DNA of 32,257 nucleotides from an uncultured Sporosarcina sp. (GTDB lineage Bacteria > Bacillota > Bacilli > Bacillales_A > Planococcaceae), in assembly GCA_947644645.1 (NCBI GenBank), contig CANSAF010000031.1, forward strand, positions 1 through 32,257, given 5' to 3'. The translations under genes were made by a program, and so were the position numbers. Shown here piece after piece: positions 24,252 through 32,257 of this stretch; the stretch's first letter is position 1, and each line of letters starts with the position of its first letter. Below the pieces are notes generated by a model, which searched no databases, was not told where the DNA came from, and saw only the letters and a program-made list of their open reading frames with translations.

Positions 24252-25640
24252 CTAACTCATTTTCGAAAGTATTTCTTTCGGTTTCAACCGAATGATAAAG
24301 ATGGAAGAGATACTGACTGACAGCAAGATGATCAATCCACCGATGAACCATACATACCCCATTTCAGCGAGTGTAATGGATACATCGATACCGTCCAATG
24401 TTTTTGTGAATGTACCCGAATTGGGATCCGCTCCTAGCTGCATCCCTCCAAGATCTTGCTGGGCACTCATTGCACCTACTTCACTAGCCTGCTGAACTAT
24501 GCTATCCCCAATCTTTTGCGCAATCGCTTGGCCTGAGAAATAGGACAGACCGAAACTAACGACAGCTATAATTACTATTTCAACAACATATTGAGTGATG
24601 ATGTTTATTTTTGAGACGCCTAATGATAGTAAGACACCTGTTTCATGAATTCTTCCATTCACCCAAAAAGCAAGAACTAACGATAAGATAATTGCGCTGA
24701 TGACGATAATTCCAATCAGCATCTTATTGATGAGTTCATCCATGCTATCCAAGGAAGCTGTTAACGCCGGATAGTCATTGGAAGACTTTGTGATTTGGTA
24801 ATTTGACCAATCAATCGGCAGTTTGCCTACCTTGTCAAGTATGGTGGGCAGCTCTTTCGGGTCATTTAGATAGAAGTTGACATTTTGGTAGATGGCCGAC
24901 GTATCGTTATACCCTCTCAGTAACTTAACTGTTTGCATATCTGAGATGATGGCATTCTCTACTAGTTCATGCTCTGTCGTCGCCCTATCCATATTGCTTC
25001 CACTGAACATCCCTATAATTTCAAGCGCCATTTTTTCTTTTGTTACAGCTTCGTTTGGTGGAACCGAAGATAATACACTTGCCTGTACGTAAATTTTATC
25101 ATGCAGTTTTAGATCGTTCAGTTCTGCAAATTCCTCATGCACTAGTACTTTTTGTGTATCCTCTTTCGTAATATGTCTTCCTTTTGAAAGCGAAAGGACT
25201 CCACTGATGAATTTATTATCTAAAGAAGAATCTGTCATTCCTTCCAAGTCGGAGAAGTTCTTATACGCTTCAAGCGACTCATTATACTGGACCCTGGGAT
25301 TCGTAAGTTTCACTTTTTGTAAATCAATCAGATCGACCTCACCTATCATCCTTGCATTGACTTCTGTAATTCCGTCAATCGACTTAATCTGTTCGACTGC
25401 AGAAGCGGGTACATTCCCCAGGCCACGGCTACCAACTCCCATATTGTTCTGTAAATTATTTTCTAGCGTGAAGCTAGCATTGATTGATTGGTTGAGTTTA
25501 CTTCTCGTATCTACAGTCGCCTTTTTAATTGCAATTCCGCTAATTGTCGCAGTGGCGATACCGAACAGAATGAGGAACATGAGCAGCGACTTGCTCTTTT
25601 TTCTTGTGACGTAATACCATGCACGTTTTATCATTGACAT
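24252..25640 (-). CDS. FtsX/MacB-like ABC transporter permease
   Basis: A 462-residue permease. One transmembrane helix lies near residue 15-35 (SLLMFLILFGIATATISGIA). A large extracytoplasmic MacB_PCD-type domain follows at about 40-285. Three C-terminal helices belong to an FtsX domain: about 300-325, 345-375 and 425-450. The start is taken at the ATG 30 bases inside the longest frame, because AAAGGAGGCATTTGGA directly precedes it. It forms a transporter with the following ATPase, probably for peptides or lipoproteins. Its own promoter must lie in the 129 bases after the kinase, as a terminator separates the two. Confidence 0.85.
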   Translation of the reverse strand: MSMIKRAWYYVTRKKSKSLLMFLILFGIATATISGIAIKKATVDTRSKLNQSINASFTLENNLQNNMGVGSRGLGNVPASAVEQIKSIDGITEVNARMIGEVDLIDLQKVKLTNPRVQYNESLEAYKNFSDLEGMTDSSLDNKFISGVLSLSKGRHITKEDTQKVLVHEEFAELNDLKLHDKIYVQASVLSSVPPNEAVTKEKMALEIIGMFSGSNMDRATTEHELVENAIISDMQTVKLLRGYNDTSAIYQNVNFYLNDPKELPTILDKVGKLPIDWSNYQITKSSNDYPALTASLDSMDELINKMLIGIIVISAIILSLVLAFWVNGRIHETGVLLSLGVSKINIITQYVVEIVIIAVVSFGLSYFSGQAIAQKIGDSIVQQASEVGAMSAQQDLGGMQLGADPNSGTFTKTLDGIDVSITLAEMGYVWFIGGLIILLSVSISSIFIIRLKPKEILSKMS

Positions 25641-25713
25641 TCCAAATGCCTCCTTTGCTTTACAAAACATAGATTACAGATGCAATATGAAACCTATATG
25701 AATTCAGGAAAAT

Positions 25714-25756
25714 GAAAAAAGATAGCCTGTAGAGGAATTTTCTACAAAACTATCTT
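25714..25756 (-). terminator. Terminator after the histidine kinase gene
   Basis: On the minus strand AAGATAG and TGTAGA pair with TCTACA and CTATCTT around a short loop, followed by TTTTT. It separates the two-component genes from the ABC genes on the same strand. Confidence 0.75.
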
Positions 25757-25769
25757 GATCACTTTATTC

Positions 25770-27188
25770 CTATTGAGTCTGGGGGCATTCAATGATGAAT
25801 TTCATCCCTATGTCAGTCGGTGTAAAAGAGTGGCGGAGATTTGTATGTGTCAAAATATCTTTTACAATGTACAGGCCTAAACCCGTTCCACCGTCTTTTC
25901 GATTCCTGCTGAAGTCTGGTCGGTAAAAAGCTTTAAAAACTTGCGCCAATACTTCCTCTGAAAGTGGCGTGCATTCATTTTCGATGGAAATTTGTCCTTC
26001 CGCAATTCGGAGTATGATTCTTTTTCCCCTAGGAGTATAGTTGACGGCATTCGCTAGAAGATTGGAGAATATTTTTCTCAAAGCACTCTTATTCATATAG
26101 ATGAAGCAAGTATCTTCTATTTGTAGGGTCAATTGGATTTCTTTTGCTTTCGCCAAAATCTTATAGGAATCGATTGTCTCTAATAAAACTTCCCTGACAT
26201 CTACATTTTCCTTCTGTTCTTCGTGTGAGACGGTCTGCAATTTACTCGTATTTAATATGTTTTGCACCATTTTGGTGGAATCCATTACCATCTCTTGGGC
26301 CTGTCCCAAATAGAAATCCCTGTCCTTGTATTTACCAATTTCATATCTCATGTTTTCCAATAAAACATGTAAGGATGTTAACGGTGTTTTCAATTCATGG
26401 GAAGCAGCTCGTAAGAATTCTACTTTTTCTTTTTCCACCTCGCTGATATCATTGAGCTTTTGTTCAAGCGATTCAATCGTATTCCATAAGGTGTCATATA
26501 GAGAGTTAATGTTTTCTGCTAACATCCCGATTTCGTCTTCGCTTTCGACAAGGCAATGGCTATCCTTGATTAGTTTTTCCATATCTTTTGTGGCGGACAG
26601 GATGTTTTTGATGGGCCTTGTAATGACCGAACTATAAATATAGGCAGCAATAAGGGAAATGATAAAGCTGATGGCTATCGAATAAGGAAGTAATTTGAAA
26701 GCCACTTGCTTCGTCTCATTTACCGGTTGAATGCTTAATAAAAGATGAAATTCATAAGGCAAATAATCTTCATTTTCAAATGTACGCTTCCCAAGGATGA
26801 CTTGAGGTGACTCTGTTTCGCCTAGTTGAGCTGTATTGATTTCCACCTCTGAAGGGATTTCGAATAGCTCCTCTTCCATTCCAGGGTCGAAGAAAATATC
26901 AATAGGTGTAAATCCTTGGTATCTGTAAGCTTTATCGTTAATAAAAAGCGTAATATTCACGTTATGCTGAATCGCATATTGCTCGGCGATTTTCACGGCT
27001 TGCGCTTCATTTGTTTTCTCCAATGCGCTCATCAGCTCATTCGCCTTCATATTCACTTCTTCTTTCTTCTGTTCAAGATAAAAAGAGGGGAGCATGACAT
27101 ACATGAGCCCGTGGACGAGCAAGACGATAATGCTCATAATGCCCATCGTGTAGAGGAAGGTCTTCGGAAACAGTTTCAGCTTTTTCAT
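25770..27188 (-). CDS. Sensor histidine kinase of the ABC-exporter module
   Basis: A 472-residue kinase. Helix 1 is at about 12-34, an extracytoplasmic domain at about 36-164, and helix 2 at about 167-188. HAMP follows at about 188-242, a coiled coil to 257, HisKA with H264 in ASHELKTPL, and HATPase_c with N box FSNLLANAVNYTP and G box GGTGLGLYIV. It overlaps its response regulator by four bases. The large extracellular domain distinguishes it from the short BceS-type sensors, so direct ligand sensing is likely. Physical linkage suggests it controls the ABC exporter and perhaps the divergent protease. Confidence 0.9.
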   Translation of the reverse strand: MKKLKLFPKTFLYTMGIMSIIVLLVHGLMYVMLPSFYLEQKKEEVNMKANELMSALEKTNEAQAVKIAEQYAIQHNVNITLFINDKAYRYQGFTPIDIFFDPGMEEELFEIPSEVEINTAQLGETESPQVILGKRTFENEDYLPYEFHLLLSIQPVNETKQVAFKLLPYSIAISFIISLIAAYIYSSVITRPIKNILSATKDMEKLIKDSHCLVESEDEIGMLAENINSLYDTLWNTIESLEQKLNDISEVEKEKVEFLRAASHELKTPLTSLHVLLENMRYEIGKYKDRDFYLGQAQEMVMDSTKMVQNILNTSKLQTVSHEEQKENVDVREVLLETIDSYKILAKAKEIQLTLQIEDTCFIYMNKSALRKIFSNLLANAVNYTPRGKRIILRIAEGQISIENECTPLSEEVLAQVFKAFYRPDFSRNRKDGGTGLGLYIVKDILTHTNLRHSFTPTDIGMKFIIECPQTQ

Positions 27189-27853
27189 ACAGATTCCTCA
27201 TATTTATATCCGACGCCTCTTACGGTTTTTATGCAGTCAAGATGAAGCTTCTTCCTAAGATTCTTAATATACACATCAATGACACGGTCTAGTGGTGCCT
27301 CCTCATAATCCCATAATTTGTCTAAAATTTGCTCGCGCGTAAGGACTTGTCCGGGATGCTCGACCAATAGCTGCAATAACTTAATTTCTTTCGGTTTGAC
27401 ATCGACCGCTTCCTCTTGATAGGTTGCACTAAAGCCGGAGAAATCCACTTTTCCATCCCCATATATCCATAATTCCCTGTTATAATCAGGCCTGCTTCTT
27501 CTGAGCAAGGCCTCAATCCGCTTTTCTAGCACGGCAAGGGAAAATGGTTTACTCATATAATCATCCGCTTGTTCCTCGAAGCTCATGATTTGTGTGTACT
27601 CGTCGTCCATCGCAGTTAGCATAAGTACCGAAGTCCGGCTTGAATCCCTAATCGTCTTCAGAACGTCAAAGCCGTCCGCTTTTGGAAGCATAATATCTAA
27701 AACGACTAAGTCGAAAACCGTGCGGCTAAATTCGTGAATCGCGTCTTCGCCGTCCTCTACAGCCACCACTTCATACCCTTTCACTGTGAGATATTCGGCA
27801 ATGCCTTCTCGTGTCGTTTCCTCATCTTCTACTAATAAAATCTTTTTTTTCAT
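27185..27853 (-). CDS. OmpR-family response regulator of the ABC-exporter module
   Basis: A 222-residue regulator starting MKKKILLVEDEE, chosen because GAGGAATCGACA precedes this ATG; the longer frame to 27895 lacks a site. The receiver has acidic residues E9/D10, phospho-acceptor D53 (VVLDIMLPK) and Lys in MSKPF. The winged-helix domain ends with VRGVGYKYE. The kinase gene overlaps its stop. The 160-base divergent space to the protease gene could hold its binding sites for both directions, but I see no clear repeat there. Confidence 0.9.
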   Translation of the reverse strand: MKKKILLVEDEETTREGIAEYLTVKGYEVVAVEDGEDAIHEFSRTVFDLVVLDIMLPKADGFDVLKTIRDSSRTSVLMLTAMDDEYTQIMSFEEQADDYMSKPFSLAVLEKRIEALLRRSRPDYNRELWIYGDGKVDFSGFSATYQEEAVDVKPKEIKLLQLLVEHPGQVLTREQILDKLWDYEEAPLDRVIDVYIKNLRKKLHLDCIKTVRGVGYKYEESV

Positions 27854-28013
27854 TGTCGATTCCTCATTTCTGCTGTATTTCGTCAACATCATCATATTAT
27901 CAATGGATGGTCATTTCATATCAACCGCTAAACTTTTTTAATTTCATCTACGTTTCATATTGCCACTGTAAATTAGCGGTGTCGACAGAAAGAACTAGAG
28001 AGGAGAAAAAAAT

Positions 28014-28802
28014 ATGAGAAGACAGTTTAGACTAAATGCTCTTTTAATTGGGGGGATACTTATACTGACCGGTTGCGGGATGACGAAGGAAAAAGTAGAC
28101 CAAGAAAGGATAACGGAGCTAGAAAAAGAAGTAGCTGAAAATGGAAAGGCGGTTGAAATAGAAGAGGAAGATAAGGATAAAAGTAGATCTGAAATTCAAC
28201 AGGTTGAAAATACTAAATACCAATCAATTGTATGGATTGGAGAAGCAGGAAAAAAAGAACACGGTACAGGGTTTTTGATCGGTAATAGTAAAATCCTGAC
28301 GAATAGGCATGTCGTAGATTCTGTCGAGGAAAATAAGATAATTGTCCGTGTAAAAAATGATTCTGGTGAGACGATTGATTATAAAGTGAAAAAGGTCACG
28401 CCTTCTCCAATTGAAGAAATAGATTTGGCCATCATTGAAGTAAGTCCGACTGAGGATGGACAAACAATCAATGACAATCTTGAACATTTCGAGCTTGCTT
28501 CACTGGAGGACATAAAGAAAGTCAAAGTAGGAGATGCCGTCAACACAATCGGCTATCCAGGTGATAAGAAAGACGGAACATTATGGGATAGTAAAGGGAA
28601 AATTTTAATGTTTTTAGGCGAAAACTACCTAGCATATGATGCCTTCATTACACATGGCAATTCGGGATCTCCTTTATTTAATGAGGATGGTAAAGTTATT
28701 GGCTTATCGAATGCGAGCAATGATGGAGCCGACGGTGAGATTATGGGTTTCGGCTTTTTGCTGACAGACGAGATATATACATTTATTGAAAATAATAGAT
28801 GA
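28014..28802 (+). CDS. Secreted trypsin-like serine protease lipoprotein
   Basis: A 262-residue lipoprotein. The signal peptide ends in LTGC (C21). A charged coiled-coil spacer rich in Glu and Lys (about 25-65) follows, then a chymotrypsin-fold protease with the triad H99 (TNRHVV), D137 (EIDLAI) and S217 (GNSGSP). It resembles V8/glutamyl endopeptidase-like or degradative trypsin-like peptidases rather than HtrA; there is no PDZ domain. It would act on the outer face of the membrane. It is divergent from the two-component operon, 160 bases away, so the regulator may control it, for example to cut a peptide or signal. GAGAGGAG precedes the ATG. Confidence 0.88.
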   Translation: MRRQFRLNALLIGGILILTGCGMTKEKVDQERITELEKEVAENGKAVEIEEEDKDKSRSEIQQVENTKYQSIVWIGEAGKKEHGTGFLIGNSKILTNRHVVDSVEENKIIVRVKNDSGETIDYKVKKVTPSPIEEIDLAIIEVSPTEDGQTINDNLEHFELASLEDIKKVKVGDAVNTIGYPGDKKDGTLWDSKGKILMFLGENYLAYDAFITHGNSGSPLFNEDGKVIGLSNASNDGADGEIMGFGFLLTDEIYTFIENNR

Positions 28803-28847
28803 TGTTCTTTTCAAGCTGCGCTTAGAGAGTAGGGGATTCATATAATA

Positions 28848-28893
28848 AATTAAATGTGATTGGATCGTATCTATCCCAATCACATTTAATTAT
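28848..28893 (+). terminator. Terminator after the serine protease
   Basis: A 16-bp stem AATTAAATGTGATTGG / CCAATCACATTTAATT with an 11-12 base loop is followed by a T-rich stretch. It is a strong hairpin whose arms are symmetric enough to act in both directions. Confidence 0.75.
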
Positions 28894-28993
28894 TTGCAGG
28901 TGCCTCAAACCGGTCTCCGGGAACAGGAACGACTTTATCCCCATTTCTCACAACATACATACTATCTACACCTGTTCCTAGCTGGATGGCCAT
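28886..28993 (-). pseudogene. 35-residue C-terminal fragment of unknown protein
   Basis: MAIQLGTGVDSMYVVRNGDK continues to PGDRFEAPANN. It reads like a genuine protein end, and a shifted frame upstream (WMPGGVDAS) also looks coding, which suggests a frameshifted remnant. No family is recognised. The sequence from 28994 to 29154 shows nothing else. Confidence 0.25.
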
Positions 28994-29154
28994 GATGCAT
29001 CTACTCCGCCCGGCATCCACCTATTCTCATGATCCCTTTATGTTTTGTATGATAAAAGTTTATTCTGTCTTTTTCCTTAAGTCTTATTAAAAAAATGATC
29101 GAGCATCTATTCTGATTTTCCTTCTACCGTGACATCTTATCTTATTTTTAATTC

Positions 29155-29287
29155 TTCGCTCAGGTAAAATCGGTAAACTGCCAAGTGTCCTCCGATTCCA
29201 GCGTGCATCATAGGCTTTAGGTTCTTTTAATTCGACAAAGATGCCCAATCCCCCAAGTAATGATTGCACCTTGGGGAAACAATTGGA
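29155..29287 (-). pseudogene. topB remnant D: short N-terminal piece
   Basis: QLFPQGAIITWG, then after a frameshift KAYDARWNRRTLGSLPILPER, matches roughly residues 37-85 of the remnant-type TopB. It is joined directly to the 3' end of remnant C, so a second topB N-terminus follows the middle of another copy. It is clearly non-functional. Confidence 0.75.
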
Positions 29288-30344
29288 AACGAGACCCCTG
29301 CAATTTGTTGATAGCGTTCTACGTTGTCTGCGAGATAGGCAAACTCATTGTCAGTAATGAATTGTGTATCGGTTCGCGGGTAGGTGACAAGTTTTTTCTC
29401 ATATAGGCCTTGTACTATCTTTAGTACATTGGCAGGACTGTATCTCCATCTCCTATTTGCAACGGCTTGAAGCGTCGAAAGAGCATGTAATTTAGGTGAT
29501 TTAGTACGCTTTTCTTTCTTCGTTACTGATTTTACAAACCCTTCATTTTTTTCCATGATGTTATGCTGTTCCAATAATTGAAGAACTTCCTCTTTTTTAT
29601 CACTCTTAATTTTTGTCTTACCTATATACGTCCCATTTTTAGCCGTGAAATTCCCCATAATCTCATAAAATGGAGTAGAAACAAAATTTTCTATTTCTTT
29701 TTGGCGTTGGTAAATGAGATAAACTGTTGGAGATTGAACTCGTCCAATCGAAAGACTCTCATTGAATCCTTTTTGCTGCAATAGCAGGGTATAGAGCCGA
29801 CTTCCATTCATACCAACAAGCCAGTCGCTAATTTGTCGGGTTTTTGCTTCGTAATAGAGTAACAAATCTTTTTTGTTATCCTGTAGGTTATTGAACCCTT
29901 TTCGCACTTCATCAACTTCCAATGAGTTAATCCAGAGTCGCTTAATTTTCTTGTTTTTTGCACCGGTCATATTGTAAATAGAATAAAAAATATTAGAGCC
30001 TTCTCGATGTCAATGTCACATGCGTTAATAATCGTATCTGCAGAAAGCATTAACTTTTTCACAACATGAAACTGCGCACATTTTCCCTTTGCGACTTGAA
30101 ATTCATAGCGCTCAGGCAAGATTGGCAAGCTGCCAAGCGTCCACCGATTCCAGCGTGAATCATAGGCTTTCGGTTCTTATAGTTCGACAAGATGTCCAAC
30201 ACCCCAAGGAATGATGGCACCTTGTAGAAATAGTTTACTGTTTGCCAGTTCAATATGTGTTTTCTGTCGACTTTTCACAGTGAAAGCATCTGCATATGCT
30301 TTGGCCTGTGATGGTTTTTCGGCGAGCAATAATACAAGTCCCAT
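29277..30344 (-). pseudogene. topB remnant C: N-terminal to central part of topoisomerase III, disrupted
   Basis: It starts at ATG 30344 with GGAGGTTGACCC upstream and reads MGLVLLLAEKPSQAKAYADA. It hits a TAA where remnant B has Lys (VEL*EPKAY), then a frameshift after INACD. It is open again from about 29970, through MTGAKNKKIKRLWINSLEVD, SIGRVQSPTVYLIYQRQKEI, and the active-site tyrosine in LVTYPRTDT, to YQQIAGVSFP, where it runs into remnant D. About 320 N-terminal residues survive; the C-terminal half is missing. By eye it is about 80% identical to remnant B, so the two are related but not recent duplicates. Confidence 0.87.
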
Positions 30345-30732
30345 TTATGGGTCAACCTCCTTTAATTTATATTTTATTTGATATAGGTCTTGATTGACTT
30401 TTTTTTAGGTCAAACAAGTAGATCTTGAATAGCTTTACGCTATACAATACGAGGAATGTTTAGTGTCTTGAGATATGTTCACTTGGAAGAATTTGATTTT
30501 GAATATAGCTGATTTATCCTTATACTATTCCGTTTTACTGGAAATAAACAAAAAGAGATAGCAAAATTGCTATCTTTTATTTGCTTATTTTCCACAAGTA
30601 TCCTTTTTTATGGAATAACTATAATAAAACCTCTGTCCTAAGAACTTTTGCTACCCATTAGCACATCAGTGATTTTGGAAGTCCTATTAAATGCCAATCT
30701 AAATTATAACAACACAAATAATATATGGAAAA
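30345..30732. other. Gene-free region between topB remnant C and the SLATT gene
   Basis: AT-rich, with a single clear hairpin terminator at 30556-30580 for the minus-strand defence operon. The 150 bases between SLATT and that hairpin and the 180 bases beyond it have no recognisable coding sequence or structured RNA. Confidence 0.4.
30556..30580 (-). terminator. Terminator of the SMODS-SLATT operon
   Basis: The 8-bp stem AGATAGCA / TGCTATCT with a four-base loop is followed on the minus strand by CTTTTTG. It is about 150 bases after the SLATT stop. Confidence 0.7.
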
Positions 30733-31305
30733 TTATTGCGTCTTTTCTCGCCTTATAGAATTAGGGAGCATTACGTCAATTTCTTTTTCTGAAAAGGTTT
30801 GTTCCTCCTCAGTCTTTAATGCCTGTTGAGCTTCCTTATAACTTTTAGCGTCAGTTCTTGGTGATTGAGAATAAACTTCTGCTGTGCGTTCTTGCAAGTT
30901 ATTTCTACGTTTAATAATTTCTTCCCTCTCTAAAGACTCAAATTCAATTAAAAGCGAGACATAATCTTCCCTTATAACCCATAATTCATCGGCTGCTTTT
31001 TGGTGAGATTGAGCAATCTCAATTAGATCAAAGTTTTTAACGTATGCATTTAATATTAATAAAATTATTGAGAAAATAGCTCCTAATACCGCAATAATCA
31101 CTTCATCATTTATTATTGTTGCTAAGAAGCTTCCTGTAGTTAATGCAGACAATATAATTTGCCAAACCTTTATTCTATTGTTCTTTTTTAGTAATCTATG
31201 CACTATCTTATTATGACAAGTGAATGTATACACTATTCTACCGTAAGCTTCTCTGATTTGTGATTCTAGCTTATATCCTTGACTATTAGGAATATCTTGT
31301 TCCAT
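30733..31305 (-). CDS. SLATT-domain membrane effector
   Basis: A 190-residue SLATT-type protein (SMODS/SLOG-associating two-TM effector). An N-terminal helical region (1-45) is followed by two close transmembrane helices (about 48-68 and 70-90) and a long helical cytosolic tail with charged coiled-coil character (to about 165). The family is predicted to open pores or disrupt the membrane on receiving a nucleotide signal, causing abortive infection. The start ATG 31305 has GGAGGGATATAT and lies inside the end of the CD-NTase gene (20-base overlap), so the two are translationally coupled. The membrane topology and pairing fit; the subfamily is not assigned. Confidence 0.82.
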   Translation of the reverse strand: MEQDIPNSQGYKLESQIREAYGRIVYTFTCHNKIVHRLLKKNNRIKVWQIILSALTTGSFLATIINDEVIIAVLGAIFSIILLILNAYVKNFDLIEIAQSHQKAADELWVIREDYVSLLIEFESLEREEIIKRRNNLQERTAEVYSQSPRTDAKSYKEAQQALKTEEEQTFSEKEIDVMLPNSIRREKTQ

Positions 31306-32164
31306 ATATATCCCTCCATTTATTATTTGCGGAGTACCAATATTCTTTATCCTGATATTGGATTGCTTCTAAAGACAATTTATATGCCGAAGAAGCTTTC
31401 GATTGGAAGTTGCCAGACTTATAAACTCTTCTGTTGCTGCCAGGAGCTAACCAATAATCAGTTTCTTTATCTAGTTCTTTAAGATATTTAAAAAAATCTC
31501 TACTAATAAAATCATAATATAAGAATGACTTGTCTTTGTGTTGATATTCACTAATAAACTTATACGCTAATGTATCAACAAGAATACCACTGATAGGAAC
31601 ATTACAGTTATCTTTCCAAGCCCTCGCCATTCTGCACAATCTTTTCAAATTTTTATTTGTCAACAAATTACGATTTTTCATTGCTTCCATTTCAGCACGC
31701 GGATTTGTAGTTTTCCAGCTCCCACCGTTGTTAGAGTCAGGATAAGTGTAGCTTTTCCCATCTTTATTAATAAAAGCAGGAACAATCTCAAAGCTTATAT
31801 AATCATCAAAATTAATTCCTATAACTTGTCCGTCTCCCTTTATATGGGAGGTAGCGTATGTTTTTTGTAGTGCCCTCTTTACATCCTGTAATAGAGCAGA
31901 TTGTCCATTCCCAATATAATTATTGTATTTCTCATATATCTTATAAGGTAGATGAATTATAATATCGATATCGCTAGTCCATATTTCCGTTCCTCTTCCA
32001 TATGATCCTACGTATAAGCTATATGAGGTTTCAGAGTCAAGATTTCTGTATTCCTGATTTATTCTCTTAGTAATTCTTTTATAGCGTTTTTGAATTTTAC
32101 TTATAATATTATCACTCATTTTTAAATTGCTACAGAATGTAGAAAAATTGTTACTTACCGACAC
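31286..32164 (-). CDS. SMODS-type CD-NTase (cyclic oligonucleotide synthase)
   Basis: A 292-residue cGAS/DncV-like nucleotidyltransferase. The active site is readable: GS at 53-54 (YVGSYGRGTEIWTSDIDIII), metal ligands D65 and D67, and third acid E126 in FEIVPAF. The C-terminal helical region ends ANNKWRDIYG, typical of SMODS. It should make a cyclic di- or oligonucleotide on phage infection to activate the SLATT effector. The start is set at GTG 32164, because AAAGGAGCGAGATCC precedes it and homologues begin MSV-N-F; the longer frame to 32230 runs through the promoter. No regulatory (HORMA, Cap2/Cap3) genes are visible, so this is a minimal type I CBASS. Confidence 0.88.
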   Translation of the reverse strand: MSVSNNFSTFCSNLKMSDNIISKIQKRYKRITKRINQEYRNLDSETSYSLYVGSYGRGTEIWTSDIDIIIHLPYKIYEKYNNYIGNGQSALLQDVKRALQKTYATSHIKGDGQVIGINFDDYISFEIVPAFINKDGKSYTYPDSNNGGSWKTTNPRAEMEAMKNRNLLTNKNLKRLCRMARAWKDNCNVPISGILVDTLAYKFISEYQHKDKSFLYYDFISRDFFKYLKELDKETDYWLAPGSNRRVYKSGNFQSKASSAYKLSLEAIQYQDKEYWYSANNKWRDIYGTRYS

Positions 32165-32182
32165 TGGATCTCGCTCCTTTGC

Positions 32183-32215
32183 ACTATAGATGATTTTGGT
32201 GAATTGGATTGTCAA
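32183..32215 (-). promoter_or_regulatory. Possible promoter of the SMODS-SLATT operon
   Basis: On the minus strand a perfect TTGACA (32215-32210) is followed by TATAGT (32188-32183), five of six matches to the -10. The spacing is 21 bases, longer than optimal, which would make it weak or activator-dependent. The bases from 32216 to the window end show nothing else. Confidence 0.35.
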
Positions 32216-32257
32216 CACTATTTCAAACAAATATTATAAGGTCTGTAATCGATATTC

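Noticed and set aside
23583-27895. BceRS-BceAB bacitracin resistance module
   Set aside because: The kinase has a large extracellular domain rather than the short BceS type, and the permease is a single 4-helix MacB-like protein rather than the 10-helix BceB.
28014-28802. HtrA/DegP-type protease
   Set aside because: No PDZ domain follows the protease fold, and the protein is lipid-anchored with a short coiled-coil spacer.
29227-29970. Functional truncated topoisomerase (247 residues)
   Set aside because: It lacks the Toprim start and the C-terminal half, follows a frameshift and a stop in the same remnant, and runs into a second N-terminal fragment.

Overview
The window looks like chromosome from a low-GC, Gram-positive bacterium of the order Bacillales, most likely Planococcaceae (Lysinibacillus/Solibacillus/Kurthia-like). 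This rests on AT-rich codon use, strong GGAGG-type ribosome binding sites, short U-tailed terminators, a lipM-type octanoyltransferase beside lipA, and a CcpA-like cre box. The genus is an inference; no rRNA or other marker gene is present.

Layout, left part (1 to about 13.2 kb): orderly, core-like genes. A YihY-family membrane protein is translationally coupled to an OmpR-type regulator and its histidine kinase. A structured intergenic repeat and a small cytochrome-oxidase-like membrane protein follow. On the minus strand lies an acetate uptake cluster: DUF485 protein, cation:acetate symporter, cNMP/CBS/DUF294 nucleotidyltransferase and DEDDh exonuclease, with a cre box upstream. Next come a lipoprotein multicopper oxidase and then lipM-lipA on the minus strand. 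The lipM leader contains a complete TPP (thiamine pyrophosphate) riboswitch with terminator and antiterminator. A membrane-anchored XRE regulator closes this part.

Right part (about 13.2 to 32.2 kb): an accessory mosaic. It holds decayed pieces of at least two, probably three, related topB copies (13.2-14.3 kb, 21.0-21.6 kb, 29.2-30.3 kb) plus one intact, divergent topB (17.6-19.7 kb). The topB remnants sit at the edges of gene modules: (i) a degenerate serine-recombinase-like protein divergent from a SulP transporter-Usp pair; (ii) intact topB with a possible HEPN-like protein whose promoter region carries 60-bp-spaced repeats; (iii) an IS3-family element, an ABC exporter, a two-component system and a divergent secreted serine protease lipoprotein; (iv) a two-gene SMODS (CD-NTase)-SLATT pair, a CBASS-type antiphage system, at the right end.

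How the genes work together: the acetate cluster probably couples uptake of a poor carbon source to CcpA control. LipM and LipA make the lipoyl cofactor for 2-oxoacid dehydrogenases, whose E1 subunits use TPP, so TPP-riboswitch control of lipoate assembly would be a cofactor-matching circuit. That circuit is the most novel-looking item here. The right side looks like a defence/mobile-element hotspot remodelled repeatedly, perhaps through recombination between topB copies.
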